From Wolfiporia cocos (lineage: Eukaryota; Basidiomycota; Agaricomycetes; Polyporales; Phaeolaceae), in assembly GCA_029448655.1 (NCBI GenBank), contig JACCLO010000002.1, positions 930,001 through 994,000 of the forward strand: a stretch of 64,000 bases of DNA, in the 5' to 3' direction. Made by a program: the position numbers and the translations under genes. Under the pieces are notes generated by a model that was given only the letters and a program-made list of their open reading frames with translations, had not been told where the DNA came from and made no database searches. This document shows, one piece after another, positions 9,533 through 22,420 of the stretch (its first letter is position 1; the number at the start of each line of letters is the position of its first letter).

Positions 9533-12500
9533 TCTTTTCAGGCCTCTGGCGCGGCGTGCGCGGTGGAGCGGACGGATCCGCTCACCTTGCGCGGGCAGAG
9601 ACGCGGTCTGGAGTAGCCGGCCGCCCTGGTCGGTGCCACAAGCACGTACGGGCCTGTTCTCGCTCGCACGCATGCAGATCATGATCGGCCCTCACTGCTG
9701 ACTCCACTTCACTTTCAGATTTTCAGAGCCCGCCGCGCCCCGTGCCACGCGCCCCTCTACGAACCCCACCGCCGCGCCGTCGATGCCCACGTCCGCCGCA
9801 CCGACGCGGCCAGCCCGTGGACGCGCTCCCACACGCCCACAGATCCACACATACACGCCGGCACGGGCAGCACGCGCCGCGCCGCGCCCGGTGTGGCCTG
9901 ATGCGTGCGGCAGGCGACCGACCCACCGCTAGCTCGCTCCACCCTGCGGCTTCGATCGCGCGCGGGCTGTAGGCGGACGGGGGCTCTAGTGCGCTTCGCG
10001 CGCTTGCGGGTGGTGGTGCGGCGCAGGCTTCTAGTGGACGCTTTAATTGATGGGGTGTCGCGGTGCGGACGCACGCGCACAGAACACAGAACACAGAACG
10101 TAGATAGGGAGTTTGCCTGCGCCGGTGAGTGCGCCTGAGGCGTCGTGGCTGGCGCCATCAGTGTGTTGCAGGGACAGATCCTGCAGGCGGCGTTCGCTCC
10201 TGGATCGGTATTGACCGCATCTATATTACAGCATGCAGCGTGGATCTGAAATCTTCCGCTTTTCGGGATCTCTCCCTTTTGTGTTTGCTTCGCTATATTT
10301 CGACTTCTGATAGATTATGCGCACAGACGTCCTAGATGAATTGAAGACAATCAGGGAGATTAATTAATGACGATCAGGGAAACAGGACTCTGGCGTCCTC
10401 AGGTAATGGCGCGCGCATCGCGGAAAGATATCAAATCCCGCTCTGACTCGACCCTCCGCACGCTGACGAAATGCATCATCCTCGGCTTCCTTGGCAGCGC
10501 CGACCGCCCCAGCGCTCCTAGGCACGTTTCCCCCGCCCAGCGACACACCAGGCGGTGCTGATTCCGTCACACACGCCGCTAGTGGCAGGCGCGCGACCCA
10601 TCTTCCGCCGCCGATCAGCCCAGCTCTGCCCGCGCTCCGATGTGCATGGGCTGTCGCGCTCTGCTCGGCCTCGCACGGCCTCGGTGATACGGCGCGTGAG
10701 CCCGCACACGTACGTGCACGGCTGCCCGCGCTCGGCGCAGCGCACGTCTCTCCGTGATCCTCGTACCGCGCTTCCCTGCACGGCCCGCTTCCCTTCCCTT
10801 CCTCGCGCGCGTCTTCCGTGCCTGCTGGTTGCCCTGGCGCCGTGCGTGATTCTGACGCACGTCCGCTGGTCGCTTTCTCCGTCTCCTGGCGCGCGACGAC
10901 AGATGGGTTGACGTGATTTTGCTTGGCGCGCACTTGGTGCTAGGTCACTCGAAGCGCCGGTCGACTTATCGCTGCTTAGCGAGGCTGCCCGATTGTTCGC
11001 CGCGCCCTGGGGCTGCGTCCCAGATAACGCATGTCCCGTCCTCGCCCGGCGGCCTCGCAGCCGGCGAGTCGACGCGATCCGAACCGGTCGCGCGATTGCT
11101 GATAGCCACGCGCCGCTCGAGCTAGTGCACCGGGACGGCGTGCGTATCACGTCCCATGACGACGCCGGGCGTGCATCCCATCACGCCGTGCTTCTCGCTC
11201 GATCTCCAGGGACGGACGTGCGGGGTGCGGGGCAGCGCCGGCCACGCGCGGGGCGCCTGCACGCAAATTCAGGGCTGCGCGGGCCCAGATGCGCCGTGAT
11301 AGATGGAGATGGGTCGATGGCAGATGGCAGATCCGCCTGCGCGATGCCCCCCGGTCGCCCGTGCGCGGGCTGCGGCGGTGCCTGCGACCGCTGCGCGCGG
11401 GGATGTAGGCTGGTGCGGGCGGGTCGCGTCTGCTAGTGCCCGGCGCAGAGACTGAGCGGCTGGCCGACTAGCACTGGGTCTTGCGGTGGGCGCGTCGGAC
11501 GCTTGGCATCAGCTGTTGGGCCGTTTGGACGCCGACGGCCGTCTTGCCTTGCATGAGGCTGTCACAGGTGCGGTACTCGCTACGGGGCGCGGGTGCGTTG
11601 TAACGCAATTTGGTGAACGACGTGTGACGTACTCGGCCGCATTCAGGCGTGATGCGTTCACATGCGCTATATATTGACGCGTACAGATCAGATCAATTTA
11701 TAGCCCTAAACTGAAAAGGCTCGCAGAATGCAGGCCACACGGCACAAACTCGGCGTTACTCGTCTATCACTGGTTATCGGTTTGCCGCTGCAGGCTGTGG
11801 TCTGCAATCGCCATGCCATTCCCATTTCATACGACGAAACAGGCATTGTGATCTTGATAGACGTATGATGCAACGTGATTATAGTGCTGGCAACGACGCC
11901 GGCACTAGTGCCAAGTTCACACCGCACACACTCGGAACTTGCATCAAGTGTGTCACGACGGCTATTCCTTACCATTCTACGCGCGCTCACTGGCTGCGTC
12001 TACGGCAACAGCGTCCGCGCCTGCACCCGTGCACACGTCTGGCACTGGCAGCGACGGATTTGGCTCCGAGGCCTTGATCGACCTGGTGCAGGACGCAGGC
12101 GCAAGCTTAGATTATGCGGTGCGCGATTGGCTCGCCCATACCCCGCGCCGATGTCCCGTTCGTGCGCGATCGCGGTGAGGTCATGTATCCCCGCAAACAA
12201 GGTGCGGCGTCACGGCTTACGAGAATGAAGAACGCGGGCGTAGACGCATATGACGCCCGGGAGTCGGGCCTGCCGCGCGGAATGCGTGCGGGGCCGCGGG
12301 GAAGAACACCCGTGCGTTCGATTCCCCGCTCGACGTGCAGCGTGCAGGACGCGGCTCGCCTCGCAGCGGGCCACGCCGGGATCTGGGGTGCTGATCGCCC
12401 CGGGAGACGGTCTGGGCGGCGGGGGCGTGGTGCGCACCATGCAGCGATCGCGATCCCCACGAAAACTAGCTATTTCGAATTCAGCTGCGCGCGCCGTGAC

Positions 12501-15500
12501 GTCGACCTTCACGGTGCAGCCCTGGATCGGACGACGGGGCGGCACGCGCGTATGTACTTCCCCCGGGCCCGCATGACGTGGCGTCGACGAGCCACGAGCC
12601 GCGGCCGTCGATCATCCCGCGAGATCGCGACGATGCGCGCGCACGGCTCACGGGGCCACCGGCACTGCGTCCGCGACGGCCACGTCCGCGCCTCGCAAAG
12701 CCGCCGCGCGCGATTGGGCGCCGCGCGTGAAGGATGGCGTGCGGTTCGTGTCGTGGTCGCTTGCTCCGTGAAGGGTCGATCCGCAGACAGCCCGCTCGCA
12801 CGGGCCACCTTGGCTGCATCTTTCGTTAATACCAAGACACCGCCCATGACAGTAGCCGGGGATCGTGTACGGCAATCGTGGTGCTTGTCAGCTAAACGCC
12901 AATTTTCAAATGCAATAAGGGAGGATGGGCGATTGGCCAGGCAGCGATTTGTGCGCACTGGGTCCACCCATTCGTCACGATTAGGCGCGCATCGTACAAG
13001 TGAATATCGGACTCGGCCGTCACCACAGGAGAAGCAGAGGGTGTGATTTCGTTTAAGGGCGCTGAACGCATACGCCCGACCCGTGGCCACATCTGCCGCC
13101 TTTAAATTAATATCGATAATGTGGCCCAGCGCCTTGCGCGCGTCAGTCTGCTGATATGGAGTTACGCCTGATATGTACAGTTCAGGATGCAGTGCATATG
13201 ACTTGCGGGACGAACCAGTTCGTCATGATGCGCGCTTGCTGCACGTGCGTGTTTTCTAGAATCGGACCCTTAGAGGACAGTTCATTACAGTAAGTTACGA
13301 ATTGCTAGTGATGCACACTAATACTCTACAGGTACACCGTAGAGTGATCTAATCCATGCTACACCTCACAAACGAGCACGGCGGAGGAGAATCGAATTGA
13401 ATCCAAGGGCGAGATGAACAGGGTCCACTGTACCCGCACGGGTCTCGAGGCGTGCAGGGTGTGTTTCACTGCAGCCGACACACGATGCAGACAGTCGAGG
13501 CTGCCGCAGAAGTCGAAGTCGCGATTACGGTGGGCAAACCCAGCAGACGGTGCAATTCGTTATGCGGCGGGCAGCCGTGTCTGCGCCTTCATTCGATAGG
13601 GCGCATATCTCCGGGGAATACATTTTGCATTGCGGCCGGCTCTTCTCACTGCGCAGTTGTAGCGCATGCAGGAGCCTGGAGCAAGGTGTCACGATCAAGG
13701 GAGTGGCAGGTCTGGGGACCGTCACAGTACTATGTGCGCAGTGCTCTATACATGAGTATATTGTGGCTCATTTCGATAGGCGCTCTCGCCTTTTCGAAAG
13801 TTGCGGGTGATCGGCGCTATGTTGTGGCGGCCGGCGTCTAATTAACTTCATAGACACACGGAAGCTCACGGAGGTGGTGGCTACACCATACTCATTTCTG
13901 GCTTGGTGATCAAACTTGCTTCAGGGTAAACGTGCGTATTGGTCTGTGCTAAAAGTATGCAAGAAATATGAAGGGCTAGAACCATCGCGTGGCGTTGAAC
14001 TTGCCACTATCAAAGCGCCCGCTTCAACAATGTGTACAGCAAACTCAATGGTTTAGCGCGCATACAAGCAAACGATAATAGGCAGAGTTTAACTGGCCGC
14101 CCTTCCGATGAAATTGTGGCATGTGAAGGAATGCAGGCTCGGCGTATCATGTTTGTGGCGGGGCCAATCCTCGATAGCTGTTAGGCGCCACATGGCGTCA
14201 ACGACGGCGCGAGGGAAGTCGAAGTACAAACGCAAGCGCGATGGACCGTCCGGCGGCCGCAGCTGTCCGTATTTGCGCTTTGGATTACCGAACGTCGCAA
14301 TTTCACAATGGCGCGCCGCCCTACGGAATGACAAATTCACGGGGCAGTACTCGGGCAAGAGCTCGCATGTCAAATAGGGCCGGACCCTCAAAGTCTGAGT
14401 TGTGGCACTGTGGCGCTCACTATCTGCGCAGAACCATGAGAAGATGGTCGACTGTTAGGTAGTCTAGTTGCACTTACATGTGCATCTACCAGCCAGCCTG
14501 GCATCGGTCGGCCACCAGCCGTGTTCGCAGCGCTAGCTACAAACTACCGAGAGTTCGCCGCCGCAGTCTGACACGCCGCGAAGGCCGTTCCGGAGGGAAC
14601 GGGATACATGATAAACTCTAGATAGCGAAAGAGCTCATGAATGTGCGAAGAGCCACACACTATACAGAACATTAATTAAAGAAGAAGGCAACAGAAGGCG
14701 GAATGCATTGGCGCGTGCGATCAGTGGTCAGTAGGTGCTGCGCACGACGTACGTCAGGTCCGAAGAGCCGATCAACGTGATCCGGTTCTCATGAGTGCAG
14801 GAGGCAGCTGAATAGCATTAGAGTTGTGATCAATATCGGCAGAACAATGGCGCACCACTCCGACGTGTCGGGAGAAGACTGCACTGGGCACGAGAAATGC
14901 GAGCCGGCAACCGCGAGGCACGCATCTGAACAAGCCAACATTCGAACAAGTAGTTGAGTTGCTGTATGCGAGGATATTTGATGGCGCTTGCGAAGCTGTG
15001 GAGCACTCCGACATCTGACAAGGAGTGATGCGACACAGCCAGCACCCTGATCAAGGGTCCTAATTTGCTAACGCTGGACCGATCGCGCGTAGTAATGGAT
15101 CGCAAGCGATGAAATGGAACGTGTGGCAAAACGTGCACGGCAGCACACTCTGAACGAGACGTGGCTCATTGTCGACTTGCCACCAGAAGACTAGGTTGAC
15201 GTGTGCGCTATCATATGTTTGGAACTGGGGTTCAATCTGAAGCATCGCTTATCAGGGGGAATGCTATGACACGTAGCTCGTAGACATCTTGGATCTTGTG
15301 GACATGCCGGTGGGTAAGAGATGGTGATGTTTCAGCAATACCTCCGATGCGTCACAGCATCGGAGAAGACGTGGCGTACACGAATTTAAGATCGTTGATC
15401 ATGGAGTGAGATTTGTTTTTGAAACATGTAAGGTTCAGCTGGAGTTATACCTTTGCAACAGGTCAACAAGAAGGACTTCTCTGATGTTCCACCAACGCAT

Positions 15501-18500
15501 GGGCCACGATGCAGCGAAAGTAAGGTCCGCGTGCAGTCCGCACAAGCCAATAAAACAGAACTCCGCAAACGTTCTCATACGCGAATTGGCAGTGTGACGT
15601 GCGGGGGTGGTGCACGCCAGTTGGGCGGGCGACAGGGTCCATGAGCCTTTTTCATATCGGATCGCGCAATCACCGCAAACGAACGATTGGCGACCGCCGC
15701 CTGCCGTGGCCGTAGAGCGTGGCGGCGCAGTGCAGAGTTAGGTTGTGGAGCGCGAACCCCAAGATGCACACACATCGTTATCTAGAATGTGCGCGAACGA
15801 GCAGTGCAATTTCCCGCGACGCTCATCAGACCATATTCGCGCCCAGGGCACTGGCGAAATGAGATGCGGCCTGGGGCGCAGTCGCGATGCGCGGGCGCGG
15901 ATACGCGGGAATCCGAGCCTGAGCTTGTACGTGCGCAGCGCGTACCGATATGGTCGTTCTCCGTGGATCATCATCGAACTCGAAGCGGCACTGCACCCGC
16001 CGCATGCGTGCGAGGGGCGCTGCGGACACGCTCCACGGCTGACATCGAAACCGAAGCTCGTGGAACGCGGCGGCGGCAGCCGACAGCCTCACGCCGTCCA
16101 GCATGGAGCGCGTTCACTGCCGCCGCCTGGCAGCGACGTCGACGTCTAGGGGCTGGGCGCGCGCAACTGCCCGACCAACTCTCCAGGTGCAGAACCGCGT
16201 AGGCGGTCTACGCGTCCAATGCATCCGCCGGTCCCGTATACGGTGTTCATTCGACTAAAGCGTCCGCACACGTCAGCGCAAGGGGCGGCGTGCGTGTGTG
16301 TATTGCGCCCGTGCGGGGTATGTGCGGGGGGCTGTCATTATGACGCCGGCGCAGCGCATCCGTCCGTGTCTGCCGGGGTCAGGGGCGTATGGCAAAAGCT
16401 CGGACTGGGGCCGAAGGCCAGCGTTACAGAAGGCGACCTCGAGGCTGTGCGCGTGCAGCCTTGCTAGTACTGGACGTCCCTCTCGCGCCACACAATCAAT
16501 TGTCAGCTATCAAACCGTCTAAACATTATTCGTCAATTTCTGGTGCTTGCGCGATAGCATGACCGCACGTTTGCGCGCAGCTGCAGGCTGTTTGCTTATC
16601 AGGCGCGATACCGGCATCACGCTGTCTTCTGTCGCTGATCCCGAAGAGTGTCCGATGTTTAGGCCCTCCTGCCTTCCTCGGGGCACCCGCAGATACTTGC
16701 GCTATCCCTAATATGTCCTGGAAAGAGAAGCTAGCAATGAAGAGCGCCACCTAGAAGACCGGACAGAGACAGACCATCAGAGCGCACGCACATCCGCGCT
16801 CTGCGGCTCTCCGCAGAAGGCACGTCCCTGCAGCGTGAGATACCGGCCAAAAGCGTGCTGACGATGACATATCGACCCAGCTTGTACCCCACTGCAGGCT
16901 GCAGCTATGATCTTCGCAGCAGCGAAGTCGAGGACGCGCGGCGATAACGAGGAAGAGGACATATGCGCGCGATCGTCTTCGAAACGCGTGACGTCACTCC
17001 ATGGGAACGCGACGCGGAGAGGGAGACGCGATTGTCTCTTCTGTTCTCTATTCTTCCCTCCTTCGGCGCAGTCACTTGTCACGGTATACGATATGATAAG
17101 TCCGCGAGTCACACATGGCCTGGCGCACGTGCGGAGACGCGAGCTCGCAGCAACGCGCCACTATCTGCAGCTGTCGAAGCGCGACCCTGCAGGTACCAGC
17201 CAGTAGTATGAGGAGCGTGGGCAACGCCGCAGCGTGTCTCTGTGCCGACTGTGCGTTTAGTGATGCAAACGCAGACTCTGAAGTGAATCGAACCATAGCA
17301 GTTTCCTCGACACGGATGCCAAGGGAAGAAGACGAACTGCCGGGCGTATCATCGAGCTACTGATCGAACGGGTAGAGGATGTGGCGTATCGCTTCTTGTG
17401 ATCTGAATAGAGTATAAGACAAATCAAGGCCCTGATGAGAAGTTCGAACGCCTTGAAATTGTCCTTGTCTTGGGATGTACGCGAGAAGCTGGCGGTCGCG
17501 CAAGAACCAATCAGAACACGCCCTTGTTCGCGCGCTTCTCCTTCCATTTCCACAGCGGATGCGAGAGGCCATCAGAATGCGGACATCCGCCGGACGTACA
17601 GGCTAAGCGCTGCACACAGCCATATGCGAACACTGTTGTACGCGAGAGCAGCTCAGGGTCGCGCGCGAGTACCACACCAGCCACAGCACCCGCTCACTCA
17701 ATGTACACGAAAGGAGGAACACGAGCCCGGTGCTGGTTTGAGGAGTTCGCAACCACGCGGCCGAGGCTCCGATTTGATGCCACGCCACAGAAGGCTTCTG
17801 CAAAATCCTCTGTGATCGAGAGGTGAGGCACTGGGCCACCACCGCTCTCCGCTCTTGTGCCACGGCGCTGATCTAACAGTAAGGGCAGGCGGGAGACGTG
17901 ATCCGGTTCGTAAGACACAGGCCCACGAGGTATACATCTCGAAGACCGAAATTGGCTTTTCGATCTGCTGAGCTGAGCGGTCCGCGGCCGGTATGCAGAC
18001 TGGCTTTTGGAAAATAAGCGTCCGCGCGTGTGTAGACTATATCATACACTATTTTGAAGGATGTCTGGAGCCTGCGAAGGTTGCAGTAACCGTCCAGACG
18101 CAAGGAAAATATAGAGCGGAGCGGAACTAAATGCAGCCAGGACAACGCGTGATGTGGAAGCCATTGGTTCCCGGCGCGGTTGCGGGTGAAGCCTCCGCAG
18201 CCGGCGTGGCAATGTCGAGCTCTGCGTGCAACGCTGACTAAGTGGTCGCGCATGCGCACACGCATCCTGGTGTACATTGAACAGGCGGCCGAGTAGAAGG
18301 TAGGAGGTACTAGCACAGAACAAGTTCGAATTGGCCATACGTCAAACAGAACGTATCCGTGGGTTTGGATTCGAGGTATTAGGAAGGAGTGGCCGCCGCG
18401 CTGGCATCGCCAGCGCTGTTGTACGGATCTATCTGCTTCACCGGATGTCGGTCAAGTGCAGGCGGGTCATGAGAATAGCACGGGCTTCGACCGAGTTCGT

Positions 18501-21180
18501 GTTCAGGGCTTCCAATTACTCAATCAACTCCAATTCACATAGAGAGAGTGACGGAGGCTGTCGTGGCCGACAGTTGTTGTCTATGCAAGGCAAGTGCAGA
18601 GAATCGGCTGGGAACAGAGCGCTCGAGACTGGGCGCGTATGTGCGCCGATCAAAGATGTGAAGCAGGTGGGTGCAGGACTGAGGGCCAGGCCTAGAAGAA
18701 GCGGCACTGCACGCATGCCACAGCAGGTTCCACGTCGGCCAGTGTTGGCCAGACGGACGTCCAGAAAGTCCGAGGCATTGGAAGGCAAGATCCAATTAGC
18801 ACTCGTGTTGGGGGCCAATCGACTTGATACACGACCACCACATTGCAATCTTCGCACCGTATAAGGACTGCACGTTGTATTTCAAATGGCTATGCTTGCA
18901 TCCGCCAACCCCGGCGAGAGTGAGAAGCCAGAATCGACACTTAATAGAGGAGATCTGTTAGCGAACGACTGGCCGCATTCGAAAGAGCTCGGTTTCAGAC
19001 AGGATAGGGCAATTCGCCATCAGCCAACCCACCCTCCGCCTAGATAACGTGAGAAACCAATGACCTATGTATAATACCTTCGTTCCACTCACAGACGATG
19101 CAAGCTCGGAACCCACACCGCGGCTTTGCAGAGAAATGAGTCAGACATGTCTTGGCGTAACATCTCCCCTTCCTTGTCAGACATTCTTCCATAAATACCG
19201 TAGCGGGTGATTGTTGATGTGCTTCCCGGAATGACGGGGTCCGTCAAGTGTGGCTTGAGCGCCAAACGAAGATCCGATATCCCCGTTAGTGGCGGGCTGA
19301 GCGTGCAAGAATAGCTAAAGGAGGGGGCTGTGAGGATATGGCTGATATGGCTGTTCGTGTGTCGGCGGCGTCCATAGAAAGGCCCGCAAGATGACCCTGC
19401 GTAGGTTGGCGCAAGAGGAATCTGATCGAGGTCGTACCTGCGACTAGCGGAGTCAAAACCACTGAGTTCAGGAACAATCAGATACACTGGGCTATCAGTA
19501 GCAAGAGATGTCGGCATGAACGCCGGCACGAACTTGAGACAACCCTGTGACAAACACGCATCAGTCAAACGCTTCAAAGTTTTGGCTGTTCAGTTACTCC
19601 AATTCATGACGTTTGTGTTCGTTCGTACACTGCACGCTTCACAGTCAGCGGAGCCCGTTGTTTGTGACAGTGAAAGACGTCGACTTCCCTGAGAATGTGA
19701 AGCCGACCCCGACATCCCCGCCATTCTCGGCGTGCTGAAAATAGCCTAGATATGAATGTGGATGTGTATAGATATGCGCCGCAGCTTCAGTTCAGACACG
19801 TTGGCAGCGGCATGTGTTTCGAATCGCCCGAGTATCGGCCCTGCGTCATGTGTCAGCCACAAGTATGAATGAGATAGCATTGCGCTCAATGTGCACCCTG
19901 GCGTACTAGCAAGGAAGTTTAACCAGTCCCGGCTTAGTCAGAGGATGCGTGTATCTCACAGAAAACGAACGCTCGTAAGGTCGAAATGGTCTAGACGCCA
20001 TCTTCGAACATGCTGTCTGTACTAGCGACGAACGTTCCGTGTATCTCCCAAGGGCGTATGGTACGAGATAGCTAATTTGCGCTCAATGGAGACTGCACAG
20101 AGTCGACCATTCACGTTTTGGGCAGCAAGAACTGTGCCGAGAGAAGTCCAGCAGTGTTTCAACGTTGCGCGAACATTCGGGTGTGCTGGTCGCGTCGGCA
20201 TGTATCTATCAGCTGTTGTAAGCCCGCCCCATGAGCACCTTGACACGCATGCGGGCGTAGCTATTCACTGCAATCGTAAGTCTTTTGACTCCGCAAGGAA
20301 CAATCACAAGTTGCACCTGCATACTTCGACTCAAGCGGACCCGAAATACCATATTAGCGAGAACAAGCAAAGGTCATCCTGTATCTTCGCCATCCATTAA
20401 GCCACCATACATTGCGCCGGCTAGTGCAAACCACGAAGGCTTATCGCATGAAGCTGCATGGGCCCAAGCTGGGTCAACTAGCGTAAGCCTCGGATATGGT
20501 ACGTGCATACCTGTTGTCGCCGGTCTCCGCTACATACCGTGACCGAAGCCCTCGCCAGGCACCGATTGTGACCCACACAAGCAATTGAATTCAGATGTTA
20601 TGAGCTTCCGGTGCACCGGTTGCATGGGTGGAGGCGAGATGGTAGTGACGATCCGGGGAAGGATAGTGTGGCTGCTAGCGCATGATGGGGAACGGCCGCG
20701 TGGGAGTGCACCGCCGATTGGTCGAACGTATAGAATACAACAATAGGGTCTGTGGTAAAGTAAGGGCTGTCAGCGGTCTGTAGAGCTTAGATGGTGAGTC
20801 TCAAGCAGGGGACTTACTCTGCCTGCTTGCATATGGATTCAGATGCTGACATCGTCCGATACATCCCTGTGCGGCTGGTGATTGCGCCGGAGTTGGATCT
20901 CACCGAGTAGCAGGCACAATGCCAGCGGCTGTGTGTATTGCACGGAAGATGCGCCAGGCTACGTATAGGTTAGTGTACGCCACATTCGCAAGCTGATCGA
21001 CGGTTAGTCTGCAACTCGGTAAAAGAATGCGGCCGATGTCATAGTTCATAAGGTTAATGCATGTACCATGGGGAGATGGTGCTGCTAGCGGAAAGCGTGA
21101 GTAGAGCCAGTACATAGTACAATCTTTAAGCGATATAGGTACACAACAAAGAAATGATCAGATAGAGACAAAAACGATCT

Positions 21181-22006
21181 TCAGTCGATCTTGACCGTCC
21201 CATCTATGATGTACATCACCCCATTCGACGCCTAGTATGATGCTGTTTCAACACAGGCTGAGTGGACAAGCATTCTAAATGCGCGTACCTCCTTACTGCC
21301 AATGATGCGCACATCCCCATCCATCAGAACGCGCGACCACTCAGGTTGCGAGTCGTCTTCTTCGGATTGGGTGAACGTAACGGATTTGCCCGTGAGTAGA
21401 GTCTCATGTGTGGATGGAGAGAGAAGGGAGATCGGAGATTGCTAATAATTGTGAGCTCTGAGGGTCTTTAGTGAGGTAATAAAGTACATACTGGGATAAT
21501 GTGGGCTGAAACCCAGCGCTCCACATTCGCTTTTGAAAGCGCGTCATACTCTTGTTCGGGGAGTATCACGCCCTCTTTAATAGGCGCAGGACCCTCATGT
21601 CTATGTCAGACGCATAAAATAAGATTGAGCCTGTTTGGTCGATATGCGCTGGGAAGCACGAGACGAACGGTTTGCGTGCGAGCGCCATGACCGCCCTATT
21701 CGTCGGGACGAGTAGCGTGCTGTTCACGCCCGTGCCTTCCGCACCAAATCGCGCACTCAGCTCCGTCTCTCGTGCATATGAGAAGAAGATAGAAGCGTGT
21801 GGCTCAATTGTAAGCTGGTCTGCGAGCGAAGGTGTACGCGGCGGGACTGTGCCCTTCGCAAGGTCTGCCGCGGTGGGGAGCGAATCCATGAAAGAATTCA
21901 AATCGTCAGATTGCGCAATAGCGTTGGAGAAGACAAGCTGCTCGTCTGATGAGGCAAGAGCGAGGAGTGGTAAGAGAAAAGTAAACAAGGTGGCTGTTGT
22001 GCGCAT
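21181..22006 (-). CDS. Secreted FAS1 (fasciclin) domain protein
   Basis: Four exons (22006-21669, 21600-21492, 21402-21289, 21231-21181) encode 203 residues. Residues 1-19 are a signal peptide (basic start, then LFTFLLPLLALA). The FAS1 core follows: LADQLTIEPHASIFFSYARE, then TLLVPTNRAVMALARKP, then ERWVSAHIIP and TLLTGKSVTF, then a final strand set ending VMYIIDGTVKID, which matches the usual NGVIHVID-type end of a FAS1 repeat. FAS1 domains mediate adhesion or matrix contacts, so a cell-wall or extracellular role is inferred; no GPI signal is visible. Donors are GTTCGT, GTATGT and GTACGC. It is divergent from the aldo-keto reductase gene, with 414 bases between start codons. Confidence 0.88.
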
Positions 22007-22420
22007 GGTGAATCGTTGTGGTCGCGGAGGGAGAGCTGTGGCGTCACGGTAGCTGCGCGCGCCCCGTTGGCTCGACTTGGCAGGTTCCCACGGGCGTCGG
22101 CGACGCGCGCTTTGCTTATGTCGATGCAGTACGTTGTCTCGTGCTTATTCTCGAGGCATTCCACAGAAATGCACTATGTTACCCTTCTCCAACAGGACAG
22201 TAGCACGATGTACAGAACACTCAATCTTACGCATAAATGTTCCCGACCTGGCACGCGGACTCCCGGTACGCGCTTTTGTAGCCTCATCACGTCATTTCTC
22301 ACATAATGGTTATCGCAGACCTGAGCCAGTAGATAACTCTCACCTTCGCTCACTGTATACGCTGCCGAGTCCTGCAAGCGTGTTTCCAACCAAGTCACAG
22401 CCGTATAGACGCGTCAACAG
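22007..22420. promoter_or_regulatory. Shared divergent promoter region (FAS1 / aldo-keto reductase)
   Basis: A 414-base interval separates two start codons on opposite strands, so both promoters must lie here or overlap the genes. No canonical TATA box is obvious on either side. Confidence 0.5.

Larger units (their letters stand above)
7006..21180. other. Long gene-poor region (GC-rich, then ordinary composition)
   Basis: Up to about 12.7 kb the DNA is very GC-rich; from about 13 kb it resembles the rest of the window. I checked the longer ORFs (for example 8457-9317 +, 12114-13046 +, 18331-18864 +, 19089-19577 -) and found no domain, no helix or strand pattern and no splice-linked partner exons. 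No LTR, terminal inverted repeat or reverse-transcriptase or transposase motif was recognised. A purine tract lies near 7257-7300 and a CT microsatellite at 9511-9532. The 9.5-9.95 kb stretch has two good splice-acceptor-like sites but no convincing gene. Confidence 0.5.

Noticed and set aside
12298..12330. GTTCGATTCCCCGC, resembling a tRNA T-arm
   Set aside because: No matching acceptor stem, D-arm or anticodon arm can be folded around it. No tRNA was supported anywhere in the window.
18331..18864. 177-residue plus-strand ORF
   Set aside because: No domain, no initiation context, no partner exons; the amino-acid pattern looks random.
19089..19577. 162-residue minus-strand ORF
   Set aside because: It is an isolated ORF with no recognisable family, signal peptide or splice continuation; chance length at this composition.
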